In this document: piece by piece, positions 25,323 through 33,616 of the stretch
How the letters are laid out: each line of letters begins with the position of its first letter
Numbering within the stretch: position 1 is the stretch's first letter
Origin: Bacteroidaceae bacterium
GTDB taxonomy: Bacteria > Bacteroidota > Bacteroidia > Bacteroidales > Bacteroidaceae
Direction of reading: 5' to 3'
Assembly (NCBI GenBank): GCA_017379075.1
Contig: JAFNXL010000050.1
Location: forward strand, 1 to 64,000
Length of the DNA stretch: 64,000 nt
Position numbers and translations under genes: made by a program
The notes under the pieces: model-generated
Seen by the model: the letters and a program-made list of their open reading frames with translations, nothing else
Databases searched by the model: none
Told to the model about the DNA's origin: nothing

Positions 25323-28300
25323 ATGAAACGCCCAATGCTTTTACTTGCCTTCGCGGCAATGGCTCTCACCTCGAAAGCCGAACCCCTTTGGATGCGCTAT
25401 CCTGCCATCTCGCCCAACGGCGAACAGGTAGCCTTCACCTACAAAGGCAACATCTATGTGGTTTCCTCACAAGGAGGACAGGCCAAACGCATCACGCCCG
25501 CGGCCGGTTACAACTTCAATCCCGTATGGTCCCCCGACTCCAAGACCCTGGCCTATGCCAACGACCGCTACGGCAACTTTGACGTGTTCACCATTTCTGC
25601 CTCGGGAGGCACGCCAACGCGCGTCACGACAAATTCCGCCAAGGAGGTTCCCTATGCCTTCTCCAACGATGGCAACACCATCTACTTTGGCGCCACCATT
25701 GCCGACCCCGCACAGAGCGCGCTTTTCCCCAAGGGCTCTATGGAAGAGCTGTACGCTGTTCCTGTAAAAGGCGGGCGCTATGAACAAGTGCTGGCCACTC
25801 CTGCCCAGTTCATCAGCTTCAGCGAAGACGGCAAGACCTTCCTCTACCAAGACAGGAAAGGCGGCGAAAACGAGTGGCGCAAGCACCACACCTCTTCCAT
25901 CACACGCGACATCTGGCTCTACGACACCGCCACGGGCAAACACACCCAGCAGACACAATGGGAAGGCGAGAACCGCAACCCGCACTTTGCCAAGGATGGA
26001 AAGAGCTTCTACTACCTGAGCGAACAGGGCGGCACCTTCAACGTATGGCAGATGCCTATAGGCAAGGCCTCGGAAGCCAAGCAGGTAACCTCGTTCAAGA
26101 CCCACCCCGTGCGCTTCCTTTCTGCCGCCGACAACGGCATGCTGTGTTTCGGTTACAATGGTGAAATCTACACCATGCAGGAAAAGCAGCAACCCAAGAA
26201 ACTGGGCATTGAAATCGTTTCTGACGACCCCACCGGAAAGAACAACTACTTCTCCGTTAGCAGCGGAAGTTATGGCACCGTATCTCCGGACGGCAAAATG
26301 ATTGCCACCATTTCCCGTGGTGAACTGTTCGTCACCGCCGTGGACTACCCCACCACCAAGCGCATCACACAGACCGCACAGTCAGAAGTTGCCCCCACCT
26401 TTGCTGCGGACAACCGAACCATCGCCTATGCTTCGGAGCGCGACGGCAACTGGAACATCTATACCGCCACCGTAGTGCGCAAGGACGAGCCCAACCTGGC
26501 ATACGCCACGCTGATTGAAGAGAAACCCCTGTTCAAGGACAACCGCATAGACCGTAGCTATCCGCAGTACTCGCCCGACGGCAAGGAACTGGCATTTGTG
26601 GAAGGCCGTTGCCGACTGATGGTGCTCGATATCAAATCGGGTAAAGTGCGCCAAATCACCGATGGATCCAAGCATTATTCTACCACTGGCTACATGGACT
26701 ACTCCTGGTCTCCGGACGGAAAATGGTTTGCCGTAAGCTACACCGGAAACCAGCACGACCCCTACTCGGATATCGGCATCGTCAGCGCCAAGGGCGGAGA
26801 AATCCACAACCTCACCAACACCGGCTACTTTGACGAGTCGCCCCAATGGGTAATGGGCGGCAACGCCATTGTCTTCTCCACAGACCGCTTTGGTATGCGC
26901 AGCCACGCTTCATGGGGTTCTCAGAACGACATCATGATTGTGTACCTCAACCGCAAGTCATACGAACTAGCACGCATGAGCAAGGAAGACTACGAGCTGT
27001 ACAAGGAAGCGGAAAAGAAGGCCAAGGAAGAAAAGGAGAAGGCCGAGAAGGAAAAAGCAGAAAAAGAGAAAGGCAAGAGCAAAGACAAGAAGGCCGACGA
27101 AAGCAAAAAGCCTGACGAGAAGAAGACCGAAGACATTGTGGTGGAACTGGACAACATCGAGGAACGCATCGTGCGCCTTACCTCCCGTTCCGGTTCGCTG
27201 AGCGGATTCAGCATGAACAAGGAGGGCGACAAGCTGTTCTACATGATGTCATACGATGGCAGCTATGACATGTGGCAGCTTGACCTTCGCGACCGCAGCA
27301 ACAAGATTATCTTCAACGACGTGTCCGGTTCGCTCCAGTGGGACAAGAAGATGGAGAACATGTTCATCTTTGGCAGCAAAACCGGAAAGTATAAGGGCGG
27401 AAACGGCGCATACACCGGCATTTCCATCCGCGGAGAGATGAATATGGACTTGGCGGCCGAACGCGAATACATGTTCGACCGTATCTATCGCCAGGAGAAA
27501 GAACGCTTCTACCATGTGGACATGCACGGTGTGGACTGGAATGCCATGCGCGACAACTACGCCCGCTTCCTGCCCCACATCAACAACAACTTCGACTTTG
27601 CCGAGATGGCAAGCGAATGGTTGGGCGAGTTGAACGTATCCCACACAGGATGCAGCTTCTCCCCCTCGTACGACGGCAACAGCGACATCACCGCAGACCT
27701 GGGACTTTTCTACGACTTCACCCACAAAGGAAACGGACTCAAGGTAAGCGAAATCATCGTGGGCGGTCCCTTCGACAAAGCCACCTCACAACTTAAAAAG
27801 GGCGATATCATCGAAAAAATCAACGGTACGGAGATTACCGAAGGCATGGACTATTATCCCCTGCTCAACCGTCTCTCCGGCAAGCGTACGCTCATCAGCA
27901 TCTACCGTCCGGCCGACAAGAAACGTTGGGAAGAGGTCATCAAGCCCGTCTCCCGCGGCAGTCTGTCTGACCAGTTGTACAAGCGTTGGGTAAAACAACG
28001 CGCTGCCGATGTGGAACGCCTCTCTGGTGGCCGCTTGGGCTATGTACACATTGAATCAATGGGCGACGCCAGTTTCCGCACTATTTATGCCGACATTCTC
28101 GGAAAATACAACCACTGCGACGGCATCGTCATAGACACCCGCTTCAATGGTGGAGGCCGCTTGCATGAAGACATCGAGATTCTGTTCAGCGGAGAGAAAT
28201 ACCTCACACAGGTGGTTCGTGGCAAGGAAGCGTGTGACATGCCAAGCCGCCGTTACAACAAGCCCTCCATTATGATTACCTGCGAGGCCAACTATTCCAA

Positions 28301-28604
28301 CGCCCACGGCACACCCTGGGTCTACCAGCACCGTGGCATCGGTAAGGTTGTGGGCATGCCCGTGCCCGGTACCATGACCAGTGTGACATGGGAACGCCTT
28401 CTGGACGCATCGTTGGTGTTCGGCATCCCCGTAATCGGCTACCGCACTGCCGATGGCAGCTATTTGGAGAACAAGCAGTTGGAACCCGACATCAAGGTGG
28501 CCAACTCTCCCGAACTCATTGTTACCGGACGCGACGAACAGCTGGAGACAGCCGTCAAGGCGCTGCTGGAACAGATTGACGCAGAGAAGAAGCAAAAGAA
28601 GTAA
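25323..28604 (+). CDS. Tricorn-like S41 peptidase with N-terminal beta-propellers and PDZ
   Basis: 1093 residues from the ATG at 25323, which opens signal peptide MKRPMLLLAFAAMALTSKAEP; the frame extends upstream without a plausible start. WD40/PD40-type repeats (FNPVWSPDSKTLAYAND, YPQYSPDGKELAFVEG, YSWSPDGKWFAVSY) form two propellers. A Lys/Glu-rich linker covers about residues 557-603. The tricorn core domain, a PDZ domain (about 805-840, KKGDIIEKINGTEIT) and the S41 catalytic domain follow. The catalytic Ser is Ser992 in NYSNAHG. Archaeal tricorn is cytoplasmic and degrades peptides; this exported version probably acts in the periplasm. TAACTTTG at 25250-25257 is its -7 element, with TTCG at N20. 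Confidence 0.92.
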   Translation: MKRPMLLLAFAAMALTSKAEPLWMRYPAISPNGEQVAFTYKGNIYVVSSQGGQAKRITPAAGYNFNPVWSPDSKTLAYANDRYGNFDVFTISASGGTPTRVTTNSAKEVPYAFSNDGNTIYFGATIADPAQSALFPKGSMEELYAVPVKGGRYEQVLATPAQFISFSEDGKTFLYQDRKGGENEWRKHHTSSITRDIWLYDTATGKHTQQTQWEGENRNPHFAKDGKSFYYLSEQGGTFNVWQMPIGKASEAKQVTSFKTHPVRFLSAADNGMLCFGYNGEIYTMQEKQQPKKLGIEIVSDDPTGKNNYFSVSSGSYGTVSPDGKMIATISRGELFVTAVDYPTTKRITQTAQSEVAPTFAADNRTIAYASERDGNWNIYTATVVRKDEPNLAYATLIEEKPLFKDNRIDRSYPQYSPDGKELAFVEGRCRLMVLDIKSGKVRQITDGSKHYSTTGYMDYSWSPDGKWFAVSYTGNQHDPYSDIGIVSAKGGEIHNLTNTGYFDESPQWVMGGNAIVFSTDRFGMRSHASWGSQNDIMIVYLNRKSYELARMSKEDYELYKEAEKKAKEEKEKAEKEKAEKEKGKSKDKKADESKKPDEKKTEDIVVELDNIEERIVRLTSRSGSLSGFSMNKEGDKLFYMMSYDGSYDMWQLDLRDRSNKIIFNDVSGSLQWDKKMENMFIFGSKTGKYKGGNGAYTGISIRGEMNMDLAAEREYMFDRIYRQEKERFYHVDMHGVDWNAMRDNYARFLPHINNNFDFAEMASEWLGELNVSHTGCSFSPSYDGNSDITADLGLFYDFTHKGNGLKVSEIIVGGPFDKATSQLKKGDIIEKINGTEITEGMDYYPLLNRLSGKRTLISIYRPADKKRWEEVIKPVSRGSLSDQLYKRWVKQRAADVERLSGGRLGYVHIESMGDASFRTIYADILGKYNHCDGIVIDTRFNGGGRLHEDIEILFSGEKYLTQVVRGKEACDMPSRRYNKPSIMITCEANYSNAHGTPWVYQHRGIGKVVGMPVPGTMTSVTWERLLDASLVFGIPVIGYRTADGSYLENKQLEPDIKVANSPELIVTGRDEQLETAVKALLEQIDAEKKQKK

Positions 28605-28627
28605 GCATATACATTATTATATATAGC

Positions 28628-28665
28628 ATTCGGGCACAAAAGCAATTGTACTTTTGTGCCCGAAT
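28628..28665 (+). terminator. Strong hairpin after the tricorn gene
   Basis: ATTCGGGCACAAAAG (28628-28642) pairs perfectly with CTTTTGTGCCCGAAT (28651-28665), a 15-bp stem with an 8-nt loop. No T-run follows on either strand, so termination efficiency is uncertain. It separates convergent genes. Confidence 0.65.
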
Positions 28666-28691
28666 TATACTCACAGTTCAAAGCTCATCGC

Positions 28692-29939
28692 TCATTCCTT
28701 AAAAATCTTTTGGGCAAACATGGTCAGATAGATGCGCCAGTTGCGCCAGATGTGACCGCCGTCATTCTCATAATATTCGTAAGTGTACTGGTGCGCATCC
28801 AGATAATTGCGCAAATCATTGTTCATCTGCATCAGGAAATCCTCCTTACCGATGGCAATCCAGAAGAGGCGGGGTTCAGACGCAAAGAGGCGTGCCATTT
28901 GTGCGTCAAACTGTGCGTCATTCTTTTTCAGACGGGCAGCGGCAGACTGCAATCCATAGTAGTCGAACACCTCGGGATAGCGATATGATATGCCAAAGGT
29001 GTGCCCTCCACCCATGGAGAGTCCGGTTACCGCACGGGCAGAGCGCTTGCGGATGGTCTTATAGTTTTTGTCCACAAAGTTTACAATATCCATGAAACTC
29101 TCTTCCATGGAAGCCTTTGCGCCACGACGGTTAAAGGCATTGCCGTCCGGGGTGTACATTCCCTCGTGCCACCATCCGGGCGCCGCGTTGCATGTGGGGT
29201 TTCCATTGGGCATCACCACAATCATTGGCACACATTTGCCCTGAGCGATCAGATTGTCCATGATCTGTGAAGTACGTCCCAGGTCTCCCCAAGCCGTCTC
29301 ATCACCGCCGTGTCCGTGCAACAGATACATGACTGGGAACTTCTTCTTTCCGTCGTATGCAGCGGGCAGATACACCGTCATGCGTCGTTGCTGGCCCAGC
29401 GTGGGACTGTCATACCACACACGCGACAAGGTGCCGTGCGGCACATCGTTTACCTGGTAAAGATGTCCTTTGTCGTTCTCTTCCTTCGATACAATGAATA
29501 TGTTGCTCAGCGTGGATATGTCGCGGTTCACATAGCTGTTGGCCGGGTCAATAAAGCGCTGTCCGTCCACTGACAGACTGTAAGAATACAGTTCGGGATT
29601 AAGTACAGGGGTTGTAACCGTCCACACCCCGTTGTCCTGCTTTGTCATGTGCAGCGTCTGCCAGTGTATCTCCTGGAAGTCGCCCGTCACACTGACCTGT
29701 TGTGCCGTCGGGTCAAAGAAATTGAAAGTTACGGTACCGTCCGCATTCACCACAGGAGATTTCACACGGGGACGTTGTCCCAAAGCCTGCTGTCCGAAAC
29801 TGCTTGCCGCCATCATACCGCAGCAGACAAGAAGAAACAAACGTTTGCAGAATCGGTTTCGATGGATGGGCCATGTTTCCATGTTCGCGGCAACCTTCGC
29901 TTGGCAAAGACTGCCGTCAATGTGCATTGTTTTCTTCAT
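28692..29939 (-). CDS. Secreted esterase: CBM48-like domain plus esterase D/feruloyl esterase domain
   Basis: 415 residues from 29939, or 396 from the ATG at 29882, whose shorter N-region before the signal peptide (FCKRLFLLVCCGMMAASSFGQ) is more usual. An early-set/CBM48-like domain (about residues 65-150, TVTFNFFDPTAQQVSVTGDF) is followed by an alpha/beta hydrolase of the Esterase D family (YLLHGHGGDETAW). The nucleophile is Ser308 in GLSMGGGH, and a late His is in NDGGHIW. Proteins of this layout are acetyl-xylan or feruloyl esterases in Bacteroidetes; the actual ester is not known. It stands alone, with a consensus promoter at 30037-30068. Confidence 0.88.
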   Translation of the reverse strand: MKKTMHIDGSLCQAKVAANMETWPIHRNRFCKRLFLLVCCGMMAASSFGQQALGQRPRVKSPVVNADGTVTFNFFDPTAQQVSVTGDFQEIHWQTLHMTKQDNGVWTVTTPVLNPELYSYSLSVDGQRFIDPANSYVNRDISTLSNIFIVSKEENDKGHLYQVNDVPHGTLSRVWYDSPTLGQQRRMTVYLPAAYDGKKKFPVMYLLHGHGGDETAWGDLGRTSQIMDNLIAQGKCVPMIVVMPNGNPTCNAAPGWWHEGMYTPDGNAFNRRGAKASMEESFMDIVNFVDKNYKTIRKRSARAVTGLSMGGGHTFGISYRYPEVFDYYGLQSAAARLKKNDAQFDAQMARLFASEPRLFWIAIGKEDFLMQMNNDLRNYLDAHQYTYEYYENDGGHIWRNWRIYLTMFAQKIFKE

Positions 29940-30036
29940 ACTGAAATCATTTTTAATGCTGGAATTCTTCTAAAAATATGTTCAATTTATATGCTTTTCA
30001 TGCCGGGCTAACTGCCCAAGTATTAAATATCAGTTG

Positions 30037-30068
30037 CAAATATAAGTCTTTGTTCATAGATGTGCAAA
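30037..30068 (-). promoter_or_regulatory. Promoter of the esterase gene
   Basis: On the minus strand, TTTG (30068-30065), N20, TATATTTG (30044-30037). This puts transcription start near 30030, about 90 nt before the first ATG. Confidence 0.75.
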
Positions 30069-30161
30069 GTTTTATCGGTTTTTGTTTCAAAATCCCATTT
30101 TCTTGTTTTTTACATATATGGACAAGGGTACGCCGATGACACGGATACGACAGATTTTGGA

Positions 30162-30203
30162 GTAGTGAGTAGTGAGTAATGAGCCGTGAGCGATGAGCGA
30201 TGA
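30162..30203 (+). repeat. Heptamer array GYRRTGA, six units
   Basis: Six consecutive 7-bp units: GTAGTGA, GTAGTGA, GTAATGA, GCCGTGA, GCGATGA, GCGATGA. An inverted array of four units follows at 30264-30291. Confidence 0.85.
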
Positions 30204-30226
30204 GATTATAATTCTTGTGTACTCTT

Positions 30227-30256
30227 CGGACGCTGCACGCAACGTCCCTACCCCCC
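30227..30256 (+). repeat. REP-like hairpin, copy A
   Basis: CGGACGCTGCACGCAACGTCC followed by CTACCCC. The GGACG...CGTCC arms enclose a GC-rich centre, matching the GTAGGGACG-type extragenic palindromes seen in many bacteria. Confidence 0.75.
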
Positions 30257-30263
30257 TAACCGC

Positions 30264-30291
30264 TCACAACTCACTACTCATCGCTCACTGT
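30264..30291 (-). repeat. Inverted heptamer array, four units
   Basis: TCACAAC, TCACTAC, TCATCGC, TCACTGT. These are reverse complements of the GYRRTGA heptamers upstream, so the whole 30162-30291 segment could fold back on itself. Confidence 0.8.
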
Positions 30292-30414
30292 CAAAAATTT
30301 TTACTTTTGTCCACAAGCCAAACATTGGTGTCAAAATGAACAAAAAACCGCTTAAAATAGTTCAAAAACAAACCTAAAAAGTCGTCTTATTTTGCCCTAC
30401 TGCGAAATTTTAAC

Positions 30415-30502
30415 TTTCCAACTGAAAAAAAATAATTTTCCAACTGGGAAATAAAAATTTTCCAACTAGGCACTTTCGACTTTCCAGCTGGATTTATACA
30501 AA
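30415..30502. repeat. Four phased 22-bp units with a TTTCC-N5-GGAAA dyad
   Basis: TTTCC begins at 30415, 30437, 30459 and 30481, exactly 22 bp apart. Unit 2 carries the full dyad TTTCCAACTGGGAAA, unit 4 carries TCCAGCTGGA, and units 1 and 3 keep the left arm only. Confidence 0.87.
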
Positions 30503-30534
30503 AATGCGGTTTTGTAAAGATTTTTCAATAGCAC

Positions 30535-30576
30535 GCGATGAGCGGTGAGCGGTGAGCGGTGAGCGATGAGTGTTGA
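30535..30576 (+). repeat. Heptamer array, six units (second locus)
   Basis: GCGATGA, GCGGTGA x3, GCGATGA, GTGTTGA. It directly precedes REP-like copy B, with the same relative order as in the first composite when read on the other strand. Confidence 0.85.
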
Positions 30577-30579
30577 AGA

Positions 30580-30606
30580 GGTAGGGACGTCTGCGTGCAG
30601 CGTCCG
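30580..30606 (-). repeat. REP-like hairpin, copy B
   Basis: GGTAGGGACGTCTGCGTGCA then GCGTCCG; the reverse complement of the A-type element, with arms GGACG/CGTCC. Confidence 0.75.
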
Positions 30607-30708
30607 GAGATAACTCATGGGGCTATAATCCCACGCTCCCACGAATCTCGCAAAATATTTCTCTAAGCCTTTGGCGGGATTGGCGGGATTGGCGTGAGTA
30701 AAAAACCT

Positions 30709-30737
30709 CGGACGCTGCGTGCAGCGTCCCTACCCCC
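30709..30737 (+). repeat. REP-like hairpin, copy C
   Basis: CGGACGCTGCGTGCAGCGTC followed by CCTACCCC. Arms GGACGCTGC/GCAGCGTCC are a perfect 9-bp inverted repeat. The next bases, TAATCGCTCTG, look like a worn remnant of the inverted heptamer array. Confidence 0.77.
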
Positions 30738-30845
30738 TAATCGCTCTGTTACGGCGAATATGTATTCGCCATTTCTGAGTATAAGTGTCTGTGACCCAAC
30801 AACAGAAGATATGTTCTTCTTTCGAAAAAGCTCACGGTTCATTGC

Positions 30846-31382
30846 TCAGAAACTGGGTTCGGCAGCGCCTTTCTGATATTCCGTCCAACCATCATTGTTG
30901 CTGAGCATGAGGCCAAAGATGCGAAGACGGTTTTCATTGACAAAGTTGAAAAGGGCATTGTGGCTATAGGCGGTGTACAGGCTGCCATTACCCTCATATC
31001 CAGCATAAAGGATGATTCTGTCATGGCCGACGCCCTGTTCGTCCCGCTCCCAACGCAGACGCCATGTGCCGGAAAACGTACCATTGAATTCTTCCACATC
31101 TTCCCAGTCGGTATACCGCTCTACGCCATCAATGGTGACAAGCTGGCGTGTATGCAACTTTCTCATTCCACTCAGCTTGCCATCGGGCTGGAACGTGAGA
31201 CATTCGAAATAGCGCAACTTTTCGCCCAACTGTTCGACATGCCAAGTGCCGGCAAGAAGCGGGGCATAGCGTTGCTGCAGCTGTTCTGTCTTCTCATGCG
31301 CTTCCGGATCGGCATATTCCGGCTCATTGTAGCAGGACATGAGGACGATGGAAAAGAGCAGTAATAAGGTGAAATGTTTCAT
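30846..31382 (-). CDS. Lipocalin-like lipoprotein of unknown function
   Basis: 178 residues from the ATG at 31382, chosen because it begins a lipoprotein signal peptide, MKHFTLLLLFSIVLMSC (Cys17); the frame extends upstream into the EnvC-like gene. The mature part has the beta-barrel-type pattern LLAGTWHVEQLGEKLRYFECLTFQPDGKLSG near residue 40 and GTFSGTWRLRWERDE near residue 90, as in lipocalin-like/DUF5004-type Bacteroidetes lipoproteins. It is the last gene of the minus-strand block, 52 bp after the EnvC-like gene. No function assigned. Confidence 0.72.
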   Translation of the reverse strand: MKHFTLLLLFSIVLMSCYNEPEYADPEAHEKTEQLQQRYAPLLAGTWHVEQLGEKLRYFECLTFQPDGKLSGMRKLHTRQLVTIDGVERYTDWEDVEEFNGTFSGTWRLRWERDEQGVGHDRIILYAGYEGNGSLYTAYSHNALFNFVNENRLRIFGLMLSNNDGWTEYQKGAAEPSF

Positions 31383-31434
31383 GATGACTTTGTGTTTATG
31401 ATTTGACCAATTATCCGGAGCTGACAACGGGACA

Positions 31435-32751
31435 TCATCTTCCAATCCAATGTTCGGGGTTCAGTTTGGCGGTTTCCTTACGCAACTGGAAGTGGAGAAC
31501 ATAGTTGCCCTGCCCGTCATTGGCCACGGTGCCCACTATGTCGCGGGCGCTGACGGTCTCCCCCTTGCGCACCGTTACGGAAGAGAGGTTGCAATAGACC
31601 GAAATGTAGCTGCCATGACGGATGAGCACGTTCTGGGTGCCACCAAACTGGAACACCGCCGTGACCTGACCGTCGAACACACAACGTGCCCGCGCCCCAG
31701 CCTGACCGACAAAGTTGGTGCCCTTGTTGTCAAGACGGACATTCTTGAGACCGCTGACCTGATAGGTGCCGAAATGGTTGCCAATCATATAGGGACCGGT
31801 GATGGGTACGGGCAAGCGTCCCTTATTCTGCACGAAGGAGCCGTTCAGCTTGCGGTCCTGGGCCGTAAGCCATGACTTGCCGTCCTTGGGCACAGGGGAT
31901 TTGGAGGATGTCTCATTTTTGGCGGTTTCACCGGTCTTTCCCTTGTTCTGTTTCTTTTGCGCAGCAGCCTTCTTGCGTGCCTCTTCCTCGGCTCGTTTGC
32001 GTGCCTGCTCAATCTCGTAAGCGATGAGCGCATCAATCTGCTTGTCCAAGGATGCCAGTTGTTTCTGCTGGTCTGCCACCTTACCGGCCAGCCCTTTCTC
32101 CTTCTTCTTGAGTCCGTCCACGTCCTTCTGCTTCTGAATCTGCTGCATGTTCAGTTCCTTGCGCTGTTTCATCACCTCTTGCAAAAGGGTGTTCATGCGG
32201 CTCTTGGCATCAAGCAGTTTGTTCTGCGCCTCAAGCACTTCCACCTGGCGTTGGAGTATCTGCTCGCCCAGGTTCTTCTGGTAAACGGCATAGTCCTTGG
32301 CATATCGCGCACGGCGGAACATCTGCATGAAGGTTTCTGAAGAAAGGACAAAGAGCAGGGGGCTGGTCTTCTGCCTGTGGTTACGCATATAACGGACAGA
32401 CATGCGGAAGCGTTCCTTCTTTTCCTGCAGCCGGCGGTTCATGCGTGCGATGTCGGCCTGGAGCTTTTCTATCCGCACAGCCAGTTGGTCTATCTCGCCC
32501 TCCAACTTGTGGATGTGCGCCACACGGTCTTCAAGCTGTTTGCCTATCTCTTGAAGGTCTTGCTGGCCGGTCTTGACCTGTTTTTTTGTGGCCTGGAGGT
32601 CTTGCTGTGATTTCTTCAGGCTTTTCTGGAGTTCCGTCTTCTGGCGTTTGAGTGCCTTTACCTTCTTACTTTCCTGTCCCATGACAAAAAGGGGACAAAG
32701 AAGCAAGAGCAAAAGGAGCAACCTGTTCTTCAGAAAAGGGAACTGCATCAT
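31435..32751 (-). CDS. EnvC-like murein hydrolase activator (M23/LytM-type, degenerate)
   Basis: 438 residues. Signal peptide (NRLLLLLLLLCPLFVMGQ), then a long coiled coil (residues ~25-250, KQKTELQKSLKKSQQDLQ and onwards), a basic linker, and a C-terminal LytM fold (NHFGTYQVSG, RHGSYISVYCNLSSVTVRKGETV, VLHFQLRKE). The zinc HxH of active M23 peptidases appears as HFQ, so the metal site is probably lost, as in E. coli EnvC, which activates cell-wall amidases at the division site. It overlaps the DUF4292 gene start-to-stop as ATGA and is likely to work at the division septum. Confidence 0.87.
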   Translation of the reverse strand: MMQFPFLKNRLLLLLLLLCPLFVMGQESKKVKALKRQKTELQKSLKKSQQDLQATKKQVKTGQQDLQEIGKQLEDRVAHIHKLEGEIDQLAVRIEKLQADIARMNRRLQEKKERFRMSVRYMRNHRQKTSPLLFVLSSETFMQMFRRARYAKDYAVYQKNLGEQILQRQVEVLEAQNKLLDAKSRMNTLLQEVMKQRKELNMQQIQKQKDVDGLKKKEKGLAGKVADQQKQLASLDKQIDALIAYEIEQARKRAEEEARKKAAAQKKQNKGKTGETAKNETSSKSPVPKDGKSWLTAQDRKLNGSFVQNKGRLPVPITGPYMIGNHFGTYQVSGLKNVRLDNKGTNFVGQAGARARCVFDGQVTAVFQFGGTQNVLIRHGSYISVYCNLSSVTVRKGETVSARDIVGTVANDGQGNYVLHFQLRKETAKLNPEHWIGR

Positions 32752-33596
32752 TCGGCAAGGGTCATTATCTTATTCAGAATCAAATCCAGGGGAATCTCCT
32801 GGTACTTGTCGTTCAATCGGGTACGGGTTTCCCATCCGTCGCTCTGCTTGAGATTGTTCAACATGAGGGAAAGGGTAATGGGCTTGGAGGTAAAATGAAA
32901 CGCCATTTCCATTTTACCGGGAAACATTCCTTCCTCGAACTTCCGGAAGTTGGAATAGGTCCAGTCCATCACCTTATTGTCTGTGCCGGACAATGGAGAG
33001 ACACGGGTGTGACCGACAAGCGCATCCTGGGCATCGACCACAAACGTGAGCAGCATGCGGTCGGAGTCGTCATTGAGGAGAAGAATGCGGTCATCCTGCT
33101 GCGCGGCCTTGAAGTCAGATTCGGAGGGAGCCTCACCCTTATCGCCAAAGAGAAAGAGTTCGTTCCAGAACAAGGACTGGAAGGTATAAAAATCTATTCC
33201 TGAAGTGCGGAAAAAGTCCACTTCATCATAGGTTTTCTTTACATAACGGTTGTTCATGCGGTCCAGCACAAGGAAATATTCCGGGGTGAGTTCCAGACGG
33301 CCCACCTCGAGCAAGCCCAAGGCCACCAGAGAAATCTGCACCACATCGTTGCGCTTCATCCTGAGATTGCCGCTTACAGAGGCTTCCTTGTCACCCATCG
33401 TGAGGGTAAGGTTTATCTTGGAAGAGACACTTTCCGCCAGCAAGCGCTGTGCATTGGTCTGGTCTACGATTCGAATGTCGGTGGGCACGGCATCAGAAGG
33501 GAAATTGCTGTCCAGCTGAGCCGTCTTGCGTGCCTTGCGGCAACCGGTCAAGGCCACAAGCACCATAATGAGAATCCATATCTTGCTGTACTTCAT
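32748..33596 (-). CDS. DUF4292 lipoprotein
   Basis: 282 residues with lipobox LTGC (Cys19) in MKYSKIWILIMVLVALTGC. The mature part is all-beta in character (INLTLTMGDKEASVSGNLRMKRNDVVQISLVALGLLEVGRLELTPEYFLVLDRMNNRYVKK), resembling LolA/LolB-type hydrophobic-groove folds in which DUF4292 proteins are placed. A role in lipoprotein or envelope assembly is an inference. It lies between the TPR gene (20 bp upstream) and the EnvC-like gene (4-bp overlap). Confidence 0.82.
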   Translation of the reverse strand: MKYSKIWILIMVLVALTGCRKARKTAQLDSNFPSDAVPTDIRIVDQTNAQRLLAESVSSKINLTLTMGDKEASVSGNLRMKRNDVVQISLVALGLLEVGRLELTPEYFLVLDRMNNRYVKKTYDEVDFFRTSGIDFYTFQSLFWNELFLFGDKGEAPSESDFKAAQQDDRILLLNDDSDRMLLTFVVDAQDALVGHTRVSPLSGTDNKVMDWTYSNFRKFEEGMFPGKMEMAFHFTSKPITLSLMLNNLKQSDGWETRTRLNDKYQEIPLDLILNKIMTLAE

Positions 33597-33616
33597 GTCG
33601 TATATAAGTTTTTATG

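Larger units (their letters stand above)
29940..30845. other. Gene-free, repeat-rich intergenic block
   Basis: About 900 bp with no credible gene. It contains, in order, the esterase promoter (30037-30068), a composite REP/heptamer element (30162-30291), the 22-bp palindromic array (30415-30502), an inverted composite element (30535-30606), three 9-bp GGCGGGATT-type units (30673-30699), a third REP-like hairpin (30709-30737) and a perfect GGCGAATA-TG-TATTCGCC palindrome (30753-30770). Confidence 0.75.

Noticed and set aside
30160..30760. Possible CRISPR array in the repeat-rich gap
   Set aside because: Units are 7 or 22 bp with no spacers of constant length and no cas genes nearby; the repeats are palindromic dyads and heptamers.
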